Below, piece after piece: positions 17,563-26,555 of a DNA stretch of 64,000 bases (position 1 is the stretch's first letter; each line of letters starts with the position of its first letter). Under the pieces are notes generated by a model. It was not told the origin of the DNA. It saw only the letters and a program-made list of their open reading frames with translations, and searched no databases. Origin of the DNA: Clostridia bacterium (GTDB lineage Bacteria > Bacillota > Clostridia > TANB77 > CAG-465); NCBI GenBank assembly GCA_017626395.1, contig JAGAIU010000015.1:116620-180619 (forward strand), in the 5' to 3' direction. The position numbers were made by a program, and so were the translations under genes.

Positions 17563-18686
17563 ATCATTTCTAGTTTAGAAAACATATTTTTAATACAAGA
17601 TACAAAATAGTCTAAAGTAGTCTTTTTTGTAATATTATATGGAAGATAGAAGTCTTTAGTATAAAGAATTTCATCTTCAATACTTACAGTATAAGTTCCA
17701 ATGTATGTTCCGGCATTCATTGGAGCTTCTATTTTATCTATAAAATTTTCTGATACATATATTTTAGAATATTCTTCTTCTGTTAAAGCTACTTTTTTAG
17801 TGTCATTAAATGTCTCAACATAGTTGTTTTCAGTACCTTTTATTATTGGAATATTAATATATACATTTAAGAAATTAGATATATCATACAATTTATATTT
17901 GCTAAATGTATCTTCAAGAATAGTTCTTGCATCACTAAATCTAATACTTGAAGTTTCACTTCCAAGTACTACAGCTATTAATTTTAAATCACCTTCTGTA
18001 GCGGATGCTATTAAACATCTATTAGCACCATTGGTAAATCCAGTTTTTACACCATCTGCTTTATCATAAGTTCTAAGGAGTGAATTAGTATTTGTTAGGT
18101 GTTTAGTAAATGAGCCTAAATCTACTACTTTGTCATTTGTACTAACTACTTCCGCTATTTTAGGGTAGGACAAAGCATATTTAGTAATTAAAGCCATAGA
18201 GTAGGCACTAGTATAATGATTATCACTATCAAGACCATGAGGATTTTCAAAGTTAGTATCATTTAATCCTAATTCAGCCGCTTTTTTATTCATCATTGTA
18301 GCAAAATTTTCTATAGTTCCACCTACATGATAACCTATTGCCATTGCACAATCATTTCCAGATGGAAGTAACATACCATAAAGTAGATTTTCTGCAGTTA
18401 TAATATCATTAGGTTTAATTCCTGCTTCAGATCCACCTATATAGCAAGCTCTTTTATCTATAGTTATTTCTTCGCTCATTTCACAGTTTTCTACAAGCAG
18501 TATTGCAGTCATCATTTTAGTTAAAGAGGCCATTTTTCTTTGTTCAGTTGCATTTTTATTATATAGAATTCTACCGCTTTCACTACATATTACTACAGAA
18601 TTTGGAGAAGAAATCTCTACAGCAAATAGAGAAGAAGATAGTATATTTATTATTAAAAACATTGTTAATATAATTTTTTTATTCAT
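17559..18686 (-). CDS. D-alanyl-D-alanine carboxypeptidase (S11 family)
   Basis: A 375-residue low-molecular-weight penicillin-binding protein of the DacA/DacF class, which trims the terminal D-Ala of peptidoglycan stem peptides. A signal peptide covers residues 1-22. The active-site motifs are SLTKM (SxxK, about residue 52), SGNDCA (SxN) and DGVKTGFTNGA (KTG). A C-terminal beta domain and an amphipathic end (FVSCIKNMFSKLEMI) suggest membrane attachment. A GAGGT ribosome site precedes the ATG. The 3' end overlaps tcdA convergently by 4 bases. Confidence 0.92.
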   Translation of the reverse strand: MNKKIILTMFLIINILSSSLFAVEISSPNSVVICSESGRILYNKNATEQRKMASLTKMMTAILLVENCEMSEEITIDKRACYIGGSEAGIKPNDIITAENLLYGMLLPSGNDCAMAIGYHVGGTIENFATMMNKKAAELGLNDTNFENPHGLDSDNHYTSAYSMALITKYALSYPKIAEVVSTNDKVVDLGSFTKHLTNTNSLLRTYDKADGVKTGFTNGANRCLIASATEGDLKLIAVVLGSETSSIRFSDARTILEDTFSKYKLYDISNFLNVYINIPIIKGTENNYVETFNDTKKVALTEEEYSKIYVSENFIDKIEAPMNAGTYIGTYTVSIEDEILYTKDFYLPYNITKKTTLDYFVSCIKNMFSKLEMI

Positions 18687-18818
18687 ATGTAAAATTACCT
18701 CATAACAATATATTTGAATTTGCTAAAAAATATACTATAAAATATTAAAATTACTTTGATGATACAATTGCTATATTTTTTTATTTAATATATAATTTAA
18801 TAAATGGGGTGATTATCC

Positions 18819-19844
18819 TTGAAAAAAAAGAATAATGTTTTAAAAAGATATATAGAAGCAATTATAGGGTGTATAATATTAGTTCTTGGTGTATATATGT
18901 GTATATCAGGAAATACGTTTATTAAAATGTTTCCAATTATGTTTGTTGTTGGAATTATAAGTCAATTTATTTTCGAGAAAAAATTTATGACTAGTTTTTT
19001 TTCTTTCTTACTTGCTTTAGTTTTACTTCAAATAAAAATTCCATCACAAATTTTAGCAAATATAATAATCTCAGTACAAATATCATTAGGATGTGTATTT
19101 GGAGAAGTTTGTGGTATTTATATAAAAGAATTAATACGTTTATTTAAATTAAAAAAGAACAAAGAAAGAACAAAGGAAAAAATAAAAAATATTTTAATTT
19201 GTATATTATCGTTATTTATAGCTTTAGTAATAAATTCAGTAACTAACGGAAATTATTTAAGTTATATGAAAGCTAAAGGTAAATTACAAAATTATTTTGT
19301 ACAAGAATATTCATCAAGTAGTAGATTTAAAATAGTTTCTTCAAAATATTCATATTCTAAAAATTCAAAATATGTTTTTTATACAGAAGATACTTTAAAT
19401 CATAATCAATCTGGTAAATTTATTGTATATTTAAATGATAATGACAATATACAAGATGATTATAAAGGACAAGTACTAAACAAAGTATCAGATGATATTG
19501 CTGATAAAATGGCTAATATAGATACTTCTGATCTGAGAGTAGATATTTTTTATGATGAGATGAACGTACTTACAGTAAGCTTTGATAAAAAAGTTGATAC
19601 TGTGGATAAAGCTGCTATAGAAACTTATGCAAAACAAATAGCAACATATATTTCTGAATCTAAAAAAATAGAAGAATTTGTATCTGTTGAACAGCTTAAA
19701 ATAGTTTTAGAATCAAAAACAGATTCAAAAGATAGTGTGGCTTCCTATATCTATATGGATGGATATAATCAAATGCTAGTTAATGCTACTGAAGAACCAT
19801 ATCAGTATATAATGAAAGCTTTAAATATAGAGTATTTTGATTAA
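18819..19844 (+). CDS. Polytopic membrane protein with extracytoplasmic domain, unknown
   Basis: A 341-residue protein beginning with TTG after a GGGGTGAT ribosome site. Four or more helices fill residues 12-150: a pair near 15-50, another near 55-100, then one near 125-143 after a charged loop. A soluble domain of about 190 residues follows, mixed alpha/beta with acidic patches and no cysteines. I recognise no family. It is followed 12 bases later by a membrane-anchored zincin, so the two are probably co-expressed and may act on the same envelope process. Confidence 0.6.
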   Translation: MKKKNNVLKRYIEAIIGCIILVLGVYMCISGNTFIKMFPIMFVVGIISQFIFEKKFMTSFFSFLLALVLLQIKIPSQILANIIISVQISLGCVFGEVCGIYIKELIRLFKLKKNKERTKEKIKNILICILSLFIALVINSVTNGNYLSYMKAKGKLQNYFVQEYSSSSRFKIVSSKYSYSKNSKYVFYTEDTLNHNQSGKFIVYLNDNDNIQDDYKGQVLNKVSDDIADKMANIDTSDLRVDIFYDEMNVLTVSFDKKVDTVDKAAIETYAKQIATYISESKKIEEFVSVEQLKIVLESKTDSKDSVASYIYMDGYNQMLVNATEEPYQYIMKALNIEYFD

Positions 19845-19856
19845 TGGAGGAAACTA

Positions 19857-20717
19857 ATGCAAAAGGATAATACAAATGCAAGAAAACTTTCTGTATTTAC
19901 GTATTTTCTAATTTTATCATGTGTAGTAGCTATAACTATACTTTTTGTTAAAGAACTTAATATTTCACCTGGATTTGAGGAAATATTATATCAAAAAGAC
20001 ATTGAAAGTAATGTAGAATTAGAAAATAGGTATTATATAAAGAAAATAAAAGAGGAATATGGAATAAATATAACATTTGGAGAATCTGAAAAGAGCTTTT
20101 TAACATCAGTTGATGCAAGTGTACAAAATGATATTAATATTGTAAATAATAATCTTAAAACAATTTATTCAGCATTACAAAAATATCCAGATGATGTATT
20201 TGATATTTTTAAAGATGAAAAATATTCATTATATATATTACTAGTATCACATTTTAATGATAACAACATAGCTTTAGCCTCTAAAAATACATTAAATCAA
20301 TATAGGATATATTTAAGTAATGATGAGAAATTTGAGAGAGCTTTTCATCATGAATTTTTCCATATTTTAGAATATTATATGGCGGATAGAACCAAATATT
20401 TATATAATTCTTGGAATTCATATAATCCAATTGGATTCAAATATGAATCAAATATTTCAAGATTAACAGATCAATATGTATATAATAATTATTTAACAGA
20501 TGAAGAAAATAAAGATGCATATTTTGTAAGTAAATATGCTAAAACATCTGCTAAAGAAGATAGAGCAGAAATTTTTGCTGAAATCATGACATTAAATAAA
20601 AATGTAAGTTATTTAAAAAATGGTAATAAATTAAGAGAAAAAGTAGACTATTTATTAAACGAAGTTTATGAAAATATATCAATATCAGATTTTCACTTTT
20701 CATCATATATAAACTAA
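19857..20717 (+). CDS. Membrane-anchored zinc metalloprotease (HExxH)
   Basis: A 286-residue protein with one N-terminal membrane helix (about residues 13-33) and a zincin domain outside. HHEFFHILEYY (about residues 162-172) holds the HExxH zinc and catalytic motif. EDRAEIFAEIMTLN, about 75 residues later, supplies the likely third Glu ligand, in the style of gluzincins with an acidic C-terminal helix. Residues 85-155 look helical. The substrate is unknown. GGAGG precedes the ATG. It forms an apparent two-gene unit with the membrane protein upstream. Confidence 0.7.
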   Translation: MQKDNTNARKLSVFTYFLILSCVVAITILFVKELNISPGFEEILYQKDIESNVELENRYYIKKIKEEYGINITFGESEKSFLTSVDASVQNDINIVNNNLKTIYSALQKYPDDVFDIFKDEKYSLYILLVSHFNDNNIALASKNTLNQYRIYLSNDEKFERAFHHEFFHILEYYMADRTKYLYNSWNSYNPIGFKYESNISRLTDQYVYNNYLTDEENKDAYFVSKYAKTSAKEDRAEIFAEIMTLNKNVSYLKNGNKLREKVDYLLNEVYENISISDFHFSSYIN

Positions 20718-20737
20718 TAGTTTAATGGTATTAAACT
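20716..20737 (+). terminator. Hairpin after the zincin gene
   Basis: AGTTTAAT and ATTAAACT pair around GGT with only a weak T tail, so it is a modest terminator. A TTTACA/TATAAT promoter pair with a 17-base spacer overlaps its 3' side and would drive the next gene. Confidence 0.5.
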
Positions 20738-20792
20738 TTACATATTTGTACTTACATGGTATAATTAATGGGCAAGAGAAGGAGTCTGAAAT

Positions 20793-22427
20793 ATGAAAAA
20801 AAGTAAATTTTTATTCATAGCACTTGTTGTAGTATTAACATTAAATACTCCATTAAAAATATTTGCGGAGCAACAAGATAATAATACACAACAAATGGAA
20901 GATGAGAGTCAAGAAAAAGAACAAACTTTACAGCTAATAGATGAATGTTTAAACGATATAGAAATTAAATTAAACAATATAGATAAAAAAATAGAGTATA
21001 TAAGATTACAAGAAGAATTTGCATATTATCCTGCAATAAGATTAAATGTAGATAGTCCAATTCTTGGTATGAACACTGTTGTAGAAAATAGACTAAGAGT
21101 AAAAAAAGATATTTCTACATCAGATGTGGCTTCTAAATACTCTATTAGAGATATTGTAAAAAATAGAAAGATAAAGTTACCAGAATCATACTTAGGTTCA
21201 ATAGTTGTATCAACTGTAGAAGTTAATATAGATTCTAGTATGGAATTATCACAAGCTAAATTAACATTAGTTAAATGTATACAATATTTATCACAAGTTA
21301 ATAGTGCATATGAATTTGTAAATAATCAAACAAATAAAATTTTTAAAGATTATATAGCAGATGATAAAAAAACTAGCATAAAAGCTATAAAGGATAGAAA
21401 TTTAAAACTTGAAACAGATTTAGAATTAATTTCAGATCAAATAACAATAATGAAGTTTTTAGGTAAAGATGTTTCTACATATAGTGAACAATATTCAACT
21501 ATAAGTACAACCTTATATGAAGTTTCAGAAGCTGCTAAAAATCAATTAATACTAGATGATGATTTAGTAAATCTTTCAAAAAAATCTGTAAATCTTGAAG
21601 CTAGTGTTATAGAATTTAAAGATACTGTACAAAAAGCATATAATACAGCTGTTCAAAATATGGATTATGCATTATTCTTAGAAAATGTATATGAAGATTT
21701 TGATGCTAGAACTAAAGCAATGGATAAGTATATAACAGATTCCACAACTGAAGTAAAAGTAGAAGATAAAGAAAAAAGTAAAGACAATGAAGAAGACAAA
21801 GTAACAACTGATGAAACAAAAAAAGATGAAAAAGAAGAAATTGTAGAAACAATAGTAAATTATGAAGTAACTTCTAATGCTACATTAGATTATATGGAAA
21901 TAAAACTAGACGAAATAGAAACTTTACAAGATGAATATAAAAAACAATTAGACGAAGCAAAGAATAAAGAAACAGATAATAAAGAAAATACAGAAGATGA
22001 AGAACCTAAAACAGAAGAAGTTAAAGAGCTAACACAAGAAGAAAAAAATAAAATCTTTGAAGAAAACGAAACAAAGATAAAAAATGTATATTCTAAATAT
22101 AAAGAAGTTTTATCAAGAGAATATAAATTCTATACAAATAATATAAATATGCTACTTAAAGATAGTAATGATAAAATTTCATCAATAATAGCAGAAATAG
22201 ATTCAGGAATAGAGGTAGACGATAAAATATTTAATTATACAAAATATATTTATATAGATTTACCAGATAATTTAACTGAATATCTAAATAAAAATAATTT
22301 AGACTCAATGATAGAAATGAATAATCTAATTACTTTATTGAAAAAAGAATTAGGTGTTCTTTCTAAAAATAATATAAGTATAACAAAAATGTACAACGAT
22401 ATGCTAGCAAATATGTTAGAGAGTTAA
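20793..22427 (+). CDS. Secreted coiled-coil protein of unknown function
   Basis: A 544-residue protein with a cleavable-looking signal peptide (residues 1-25, ending IFAEQ). The mature part is almost entirely predicted helix, rich in Lys and Glu, with long coiled-coil stretches (about 40-70, 180-300 and 365-440). A low-complexity acidic/Lys linker sits near 325-350. No catalytic motif is visible. Length and composition suggest a wall- or membrane-associated spacer or scaffold. Ten bases after its stop comes smpB, possibly on the same transcript. Confidence 0.65.
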   Translation: MKKSKFLFIALVVVLTLNTPLKIFAEQQDNNTQQMEDESQEKEQTLQLIDECLNDIEIKLNNIDKKIEYIRLQEEFAYYPAIRLNVDSPILGMNTVVENRLRVKKDISTSDVASKYSIRDIVKNRKIKLPESYLGSIVVSTVEVNIDSSMELSQAKLTLVKCIQYLSQVNSAYEFVNNQTNKIFKDYIADDKKTSIKAIKDRNLKLETDLELISDQITIMKFLGKDVSTYSEQYSTISTTLYEVSEAAKNQLILDDDLVNLSKKSVNLEASVIEFKDTVQKAYNTAVQNMDYALFLENVYEDFDARTKAMDKYITDSTTEVKVEDKEKSKDNEEDKVTTDETKKDEKEEIVETIVNYEVTSNATLDYMEIKLDEIETLQDEYKKQLDEAKNKETDNKENTEDEEPKTEEVKELTQEEKNKIFEENETKIKNVYSKYKEVLSREYKFYTNNINMLLKDSNDKISSIIAEIDSGIEVDDKIFNYTKYIYIDLPDNLTEYLNKNNLDSMIEMNNLITLLKKELGVLSKNNISITKMYNDMLANMLES

Positions 22428-22438
22428 TAGGAGATTAA

Positions 22439-22900
22439 ATGAAAAAACAATACGTAAATAAAAGTGATATTTGTATTAAAAATAGAGAAATAAATTTTAA
22501 ATATGAAATTATAGAAAAATTAGAGTGTGGAATAGAGCTAAAAGGGACAGAAGTTAAATCTATAAGAGATGGAATGTGTAATTTAAAAGACAGTTTCGCT
22601 CTTATAAGAGATGGCGAAATATTATTAAAAAATATGCATATAAGTCCATATGAACATGGAAATATATATAATGTAAATCCAACTAGGGATAGAAAACTTT
22701 TAGTACACAAAAAAGAAGTATTAAAGTTCTTAAATTATATAAAACAAGGTGGATATACATTGGTCCCATCTAAACTATATTCTAAAGGAAAATGGTTTAA
22801 AGTAGAGTTATGTATCTGTAAAGGTAAGAAGCTTTATGATAAACGTGAATCATTAAAAGAAAAAGAAGCTAAAAAGCAAATTAATGCTTTTAAAATTTAA
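22439..22900 (+). CDS. smpB: SsrA-binding protein SmpB
   Basis: A 153-residue protein matching the normal SmpB length. CGIELKGTEVKSIRDGMCNLKDSFALIRDGEI is the family's hallmark N-terminal OB-fold segment, and KGKKLYDKRESLKEKEAKKQ is the conserved C-terminal decoding tail. It delivers tmRNA to stalled ribosomes for trans-translation. The tmRNA gene is not in this window. Confidence 0.96.
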   Translation: MKKQYVNKSDICIKNREINFKYEIIEKLECGIELKGTEVKSIRDGMCNLKDSFALIRDGEILLKNMHISPYEHGNIYNVNPTRDRKLLVHKKEVLKFLNYIKQGGYTLVPSKLYSKGKWFKVELCICKGKKLYDKRESLKEKEAKKQINAFKI

Positions 22901-22902
22901 AG

Positions 22903-22932
22903 AAAAACTGCACAAAGTGCAGTTTTTTTGTT
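22903..22932. terminator. Bidirectional-type terminator
   Basis: AAAACTGCAC and GTGCAGTTTT pair around AAA. There is a T-run on the plus side and an A-run on the other, so it can end both smpB and the minus-strand genes that converge on it. Confidence 0.85.
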
Positions 22933-23081
22933 TACTTATTTGAGTTTAATTCAATCATACTAGAAAGATTTTGCCCTATTATTTGAAATAGATTAGCTAG
23001 ATAAATAACAATATCTAAAGGAAAATTATTATATATCCAAAGTGAGATAGAAGTAGCTACAAGTATAATATCGTTACACAC
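22932..23081 (-). CDS. Small protein (49 residues), possibly DUF6774-like
   Basis: A 49-residue frame starting with GTG at 23081 and overlapping the 3' end of the next gene upstream by 8 bases, which suggests coupled translation. The sequence has an ISLWIYNNFPLDIVIYLANLFQIIGQNLSSMIE pattern. That arrangement (a Leu-rich segment, 'Lan.f..iG.nL' near the end) resembles small Firmicute proteins annotated DUF6774; the match is from memory. The GTG sits in the loop of an 11-bp inverted repeat (23068-23099). Function unknown. Confidence 0.5.
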   Translation of the reverse strand: MCNDIILVATSISLWIYNNFPLDIVIYLANLFQIIGQNLSSMIELNSNK

Positions 23082-23343
23082 TAGTAATTGTAACGATATG
23101 TGTATTTTTAGAAGGTATTGAAATACTTGTTTCTACTCCTGATTGTATTTTTCGGATAATAACACAATTACCATTTTGAATTATTACATTAAATGTAGAG
23201 TTAGAGGCACTAAGTACATTTAAATTATAATTATTTTGTAGTTCTAAAGATTGTTCAGCGGAAGCAAAAGTAGTGGTACTTTCTCTAGAATTTTTGTAGC
23301 ATTTTGTACAATATGTATCATTTATATTTAAAGTTATATTCAT
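23074..23343 (-). CDS. Small Cys-containing protein, unknown (trio gene 2)
   Basis: An 89-residue protein. The N-terminus has a CTKCYK pair (a possible metal site). The remainder alternates polar and hydrophobic residues (LNVLSASNSTFNVIIQNGNCVIIRKI), as in a beta-sandwich. Part of it resembles the neighbouring 106-residue protein (YTLTIISKNNNSVTIGIEN), so the two may be paralogous. There is no signal peptide. Four bases separate it from the preceding gene, so it lies in an operon. Confidence 0.55.
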   Translation of the reverse strand: MNITLNINDTYCTKCYKNSRESTTTFASAEQSLELQNNYNLNVLSASNSTFNVIIQNGNCVIIRKIQSGVETSISIPSKNTHIVTITSV

Positions 23344-23347
23344 ATTA

Positions 23348-23668
23348 TCACCTTGTTATAGTGGGACATGGACAATTATTTCTTGAAATACCTATCAATA
23401 TGACATAAGTTCCATTGTACATAGGTAAGTCAAAGAGTTTAAAGCTATCAATTGGAATGTTAAATTTTACTCTTTCTAAAAGGTCAAAATTTTCAATACC
23501 TATAGTAACACTATTATTATTTTTAGATATTATAGTCAAAGTATATCCAAAAGCTAATTGTATTTGAGCATTTTCTTCAATATTAGTATAAACATTGTCT
23601 GTTGTGACAGCTATACCATTTTGACATTTTCTTTGTCTAATAGCTAAATCATAACAAAAATCTTCCAT
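23348..23668 (-). CDS. Small protein, unknown (trio gene 1)
   Basis: A 106-residue protein starting at the ATG at 23668, chosen because a GGTGAG ribosome site lies just before it. The N-terminus is mixed (MEDFCYDLAIRQRKCQNG), the middle beta-like, and the end is NCPCPTITR with two close cysteines. No family is recognised. It is first in a three-gene minus-strand unit of small proteins between smpB and the S1-domain gene. A spore- or envelope-associated role would be a guess. Confidence 0.55.
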   Translation of the reverse strand: MEDFCYDLAIRQRKCQNGIAVTTDNVYTNIEENAQIQLAFGYTLTIISKNNNSVTIGIENFDLLERVKFNIPIDSFKLFDLPMYNGTYVILIGISRNNCPCPTITR

Positions 23669-23763
23669 AATCTCACCTCGATTTAATATATTATATGTGT
23701 AAAGTAAAAAAATGTTAAAAAAATAAAGCATTGAAAATTTTTCAACACTTTATCTAAATTTTT

Positions 23764-24531
23764 TTAATAACAAGTTCTAAGCCTAAGTTGTTTGCCTTTA
23801 ATCTCAACAACTCTTAATCTAATTGAGTCACCAACTACATACTTGTTATTCTTGTTATGTACATTTAAGTCAAAGATTCCAGAATAAAGAGGATTAGACA
23901 TTACCTCTACAAAATATCCTGTTCCGTCTTTTAACTTTTGGGTGATTTTGCAAGTTATAGTTTTACCACATTGCAAATCTAAAGTAATCGCTTTATAAAG
24001 TTCAAGTCTTGACAATTCGAAATAATTATATTCATCATTTTTCTTTATAATTTGACACTTTATTTTGTCCCCAATTTCATATAGATCTAATGGTTTATTG
24101 ACCTTTGAAGAGGTTAATTGGTTTATGTACATGATTCCACTTAATCCTTCATCAAATTCTAAATATAAAGCTTTATCCGAAGCATTTACTACTGTTGCCT
24201 CAACTATATCACCTTTATTATATTTATTTGATCTTTTTTCCATTAGTTTTGCCCTAGATAAGATATATCCTTTATCAAAGCCTATAACTTCACAACGTAT
24301 TTGTGATCCTAATAACTTGTGAAGGTAGTCGCCATTGATGTTTTGATCCTTATTTTTGTATGCCTTTTGATATATTGAAATATCCTCTAAAGCTATTGAA
24401 GCTTCTGTATCTCTAACTTTTGCAACTACATTTTTAGTAACGTAATCGTAACCTAAAACTGTAGCTACAACTTCCTTTTCTTTTGTTAGAAGCATTGGTT
24501 TTGCCAATACACTTCTTAACAAATTTTTCAT
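23764..24531 (-). CDS. S1 RNA-binding domain protein
   Basis: A 255-residue protein whose ATG at 24531 follows a GGGGGT ribosome site. Residues about 105-170 (KGDIVEATVVNASDKALYLEF, then GLSGIMYINQLTS) form a clear S1 domain. S1-like repeats lie before it (about 25-95) and after it (about 185-255, GKTITCKITQKLKDGTGYFVEV). It resembles ribosomal protein S1-related or YlmH/CvfB-type RNA-binding factors and has no nuclease domain. A minus-strand promoter (TTGACT, 17 bases, TATAAT) is visible at about 24595-24625. Confidence 0.72.
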   Translation of the reverse strand: MKNLLRSVLAKPMLLTKEKEVVATVLGYDYVTKNVVAKVRDTEASIALEDISIYQKAYKNKDQNINGDYLHKLLGSQIRCEVIGFDKGYILSRAKLMEKRSNKYNKGDIVEATVVNASDKALYLEFDEGLSGIMYINQLTSSKVNKPLDLYEIGDKIKCQIIKKNDEYNYFELSRLELYKAITLDLQCGKTITCKITQKLKDGTGYFVEVMSNPLYSGIFDLNVHNKNNKYVVGDSIRLRVVEIKGKQLRLRTCY

Positions 24532-24730
24532 TTTTTTACCCCCTAACTTTGCAGCATAATCAGCTACAACAATTAATTTTTTAATTGCTCTTATATTATA
24601 ACATATCATGCGAGAAAAGTCAATATTATGTTAACACTTTAACTTGTTAATATGATACCCTAAATATTAAAATATCATTGTATTTTTTCTACTTTTTTGA
24701 TATAATACATGTGTGGAGGAAAATGTAATT

Positions 24731-25645
24731 ATGTTCAAATCAGGATATATAACAGTAGTAGGTAAACCAAATGCTGGAAAATCTACACTTGTAAATAAAT
24801 TAGTAGGGTTCAAAGTAGCAATAACTACTCCAAAACCACAGACTACACGTTTTAATATAAAAGGAATTATAACTGATGAAAATTCACAAATGGTATTAAT
24901 AGATACACCAGGTGTACATGTACCTAAAGATAAAATGGGTGAGTACATGATGAAAAATGTAGATAGTGCTATTGAATCGGTTGATGTTATAATTTACATG
25001 GTGGATGCTAGCAAGCCTACTATAGATAAAGCTAGTGAAACGATTATGCAGAATATTTCAGGAAAGAAGAATAATGTTATTTTGTGTATAAATAAAATAG
25101 ATAAAATTGAAAAAGGGAAAATATTAAAAATAATAACTATATATAATGAATATTTTAAATCTGTAGGTGGAGAATTCAAAGAAATTGTACCTATATCTGT
25201 TTATAGAGAAGATGGATTAAATATTTTAAAAGAATGTATAGTAAAATATTTACCAGAAGGCGATTTAATCTATGGTGAAGATGAGATAACAGATATAACA
25301 GAAAGAGAAATAATTGAAGAAATAATTCGTGAGAAAGCTTTAAATAATTTAGATGAGGAAGTGCCACACGGTATAAAAGTTGAAGTAGAAAAATTCAAGA
25401 AAAGAAAGAACCGTGAAAAACAAAGTATATATGATATAGAAGTAAATATTATATGCGAAAAAATGTCACACAAAGGCATTATAATTGGAAAAGATGGTGC
25501 TATGCTTAAAAAGATAGGTACACAAGCAAGAATAGATATAGAAAATATGCTTGAAGATAAAGTTAATCTAAAATTATGGGTAAAAGTAAGACAAGACTGG
25601 CAAGATAATGAAAATTATTTAAAAAATATTAAATCAAAAATATAA
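24731..25645 (+). CDS. era: GTPase Era
   Basis: A 304-residue protein. The G domain has G1 GKPNAGKST, G3 DTPGVH and G4 NKID. The C-terminal KH domain (KGIIIGKDGAMLKKIGTQARIDIE) binds the 3' end of 16S rRNA during 30S assembly. The ATG at 24731 is chosen; an in-frame GTG 18 bases upstream overlaps the GGAGG ribosome site. Followed by yqzL and recO, as in many Firmicutes. Confidence 0.96.
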   Translation: MFKSGYITVVGKPNAGKSTLVNKLVGFKVAITTPKPQTTRFNIKGIITDENSQMVLIDTPGVHVPKDKMGEYMMKNVDSAIESVDVIIYMVDASKPTIDKASETIMQNISGKKNNVILCINKIDKIEKGKILKIITIYNEYFKSVGGEFKEIVPISVYREDGLNILKECIVKYLPEGDLIYGEDEITDITEREIIEEIIREKALNNLDEEVPHGIKVEVEKFKKRKNREKQSIYDIEVNIICEKMSHKGIIIGKDGAMLKKIGTQARIDIENMLEDKVNLKLWVKVRQDWQDNENYLKNIKSKI

Positions 25646-25694
25646 TGTATTTGAATAAATAATTTACATATAATATAAATAAGAGGTGGATATT

Positions 25695-25868
25695 ATGTAT
25701 GAAGATTTTGCGTGGGAGCAATTTTTAATTACTGGGAATGTTGAAACTTTTATGGAATATAAAAAAATGCTAGCTTTAAGTCGTAATAGTATATATGAGA
25801 AAAAGGGTGAAATAGCTAATGAAACTTGTAAAGGTGAAGGGGATTGTAATAAAGGAAGTTGCATATAA
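25695..25868 (+). CDS. yqzL: YqzL-like small protein
   Basis: A 57-residue protein. DFAWEQFLITGNVETFMEYKKM matches the YqzL family pattern (W..F..TGN..TYL.YK). The tail has three cysteines (CKGEGDCNKGSC) not typical of B. subtilis YqzL. Family members sit between era and recO, exactly as here, and have no known function. A GAGGTGG ribosome site precedes the ATG. The 3' end overlaps recO by 50 bases. Confidence 0.8.
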   Translation: MYEDFAWEQFLITGNVETFMEYKKMLALSRNSIYEKKGEIANETCKGEGDCNKGSCI

Positions 25869-26541
25869 AGATAATGACAAAATAATAACAATATTAACAG
25901 ATTCTTTAGGAAAAGTATCTGCTATAGCTAAAGGTGCAAAAAAGACTAACAGCCCATTCCTTGCTAGTTCACAATATCTTGTATATAGTGAATTTGTATT
26001 ATATCAAAACACTGGATACTATTATCTAAATTCAGCTGCTGTTATAAATACTTTTTATAACTTAAGGATAGATTTTGATAAACTTCAAATTGTTTTTGAT
26101 ATGACTAAAATGATAAACTCAGTTACTGATGAAAATCAGGACTGTGAAAAAATATTAAAATTGTTTTTAAATACAATTTATGTGTTAGATAAATATGAAA
26201 AAGATATTAAACTAGTAGTAAACTCTTTTAAAATAAAATTATTTTCAGTATTAGGGTTTGCTCCTAGACAGGACAAGTGTTCAAATTGTTCTAAACCATT
26301 ACTAGAGTCTAATGATGCTTCTGTTTTTTATGATTATAGTAGTAATACTTTCTTGTGCGAAGAGTGTAAAACTACTGTAGATTCAAAAAATAGGATACAG
26401 ATAAGTAAAGCTACATATAATGCGATATTATTTGTAATTCGTTCAGATTTTAAAAAGATTTTTTCTTTTGAATTAAAGAGCTATGTGGATTTTGAACTGT
26501 TTGGACAAGTATTTACTGATTCAATAATTAGTGGATTATAA
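25819..26541 (+). CDS. recO: DNA repair protein RecO
   Basis: A 240-residue protein: an N-terminal OB fold (VKGIVIKEVAYKDNDKIITILT), a helical middle, and a C-terminal zinc region (CSNCSKPL...FLCEEC, four cysteines). RecO loads RecA onto SSB-coated DNA together with RecR. The start ATG lies inside yqzL, with AAAAAGGGTGA upstream. Normal family length. Confidence 0.92.
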   Translation: MKLVKVKGIVIKEVAYKDNDKIITILTDSLGKVSAIAKGAKKTNSPFLASSQYLVYSEFVLYQNTGYYYLNSAAVINTFYNLRIDFDKLQIVFDMTKMINSVTDENQDCEKILKLFLNTIYVLDKYEKDIKLVVNSFKIKLFSVLGFAPRQDKCSNCSKPLLESNDASVFYDYSSNTFLCEECKTTVDSKNRIQISKATYNAILFVIRSDFKKIFSFELKSYVDFELFGQVFTDSIISGL

Positions 26542-26555
26542 AAAGGAGGTAACAA

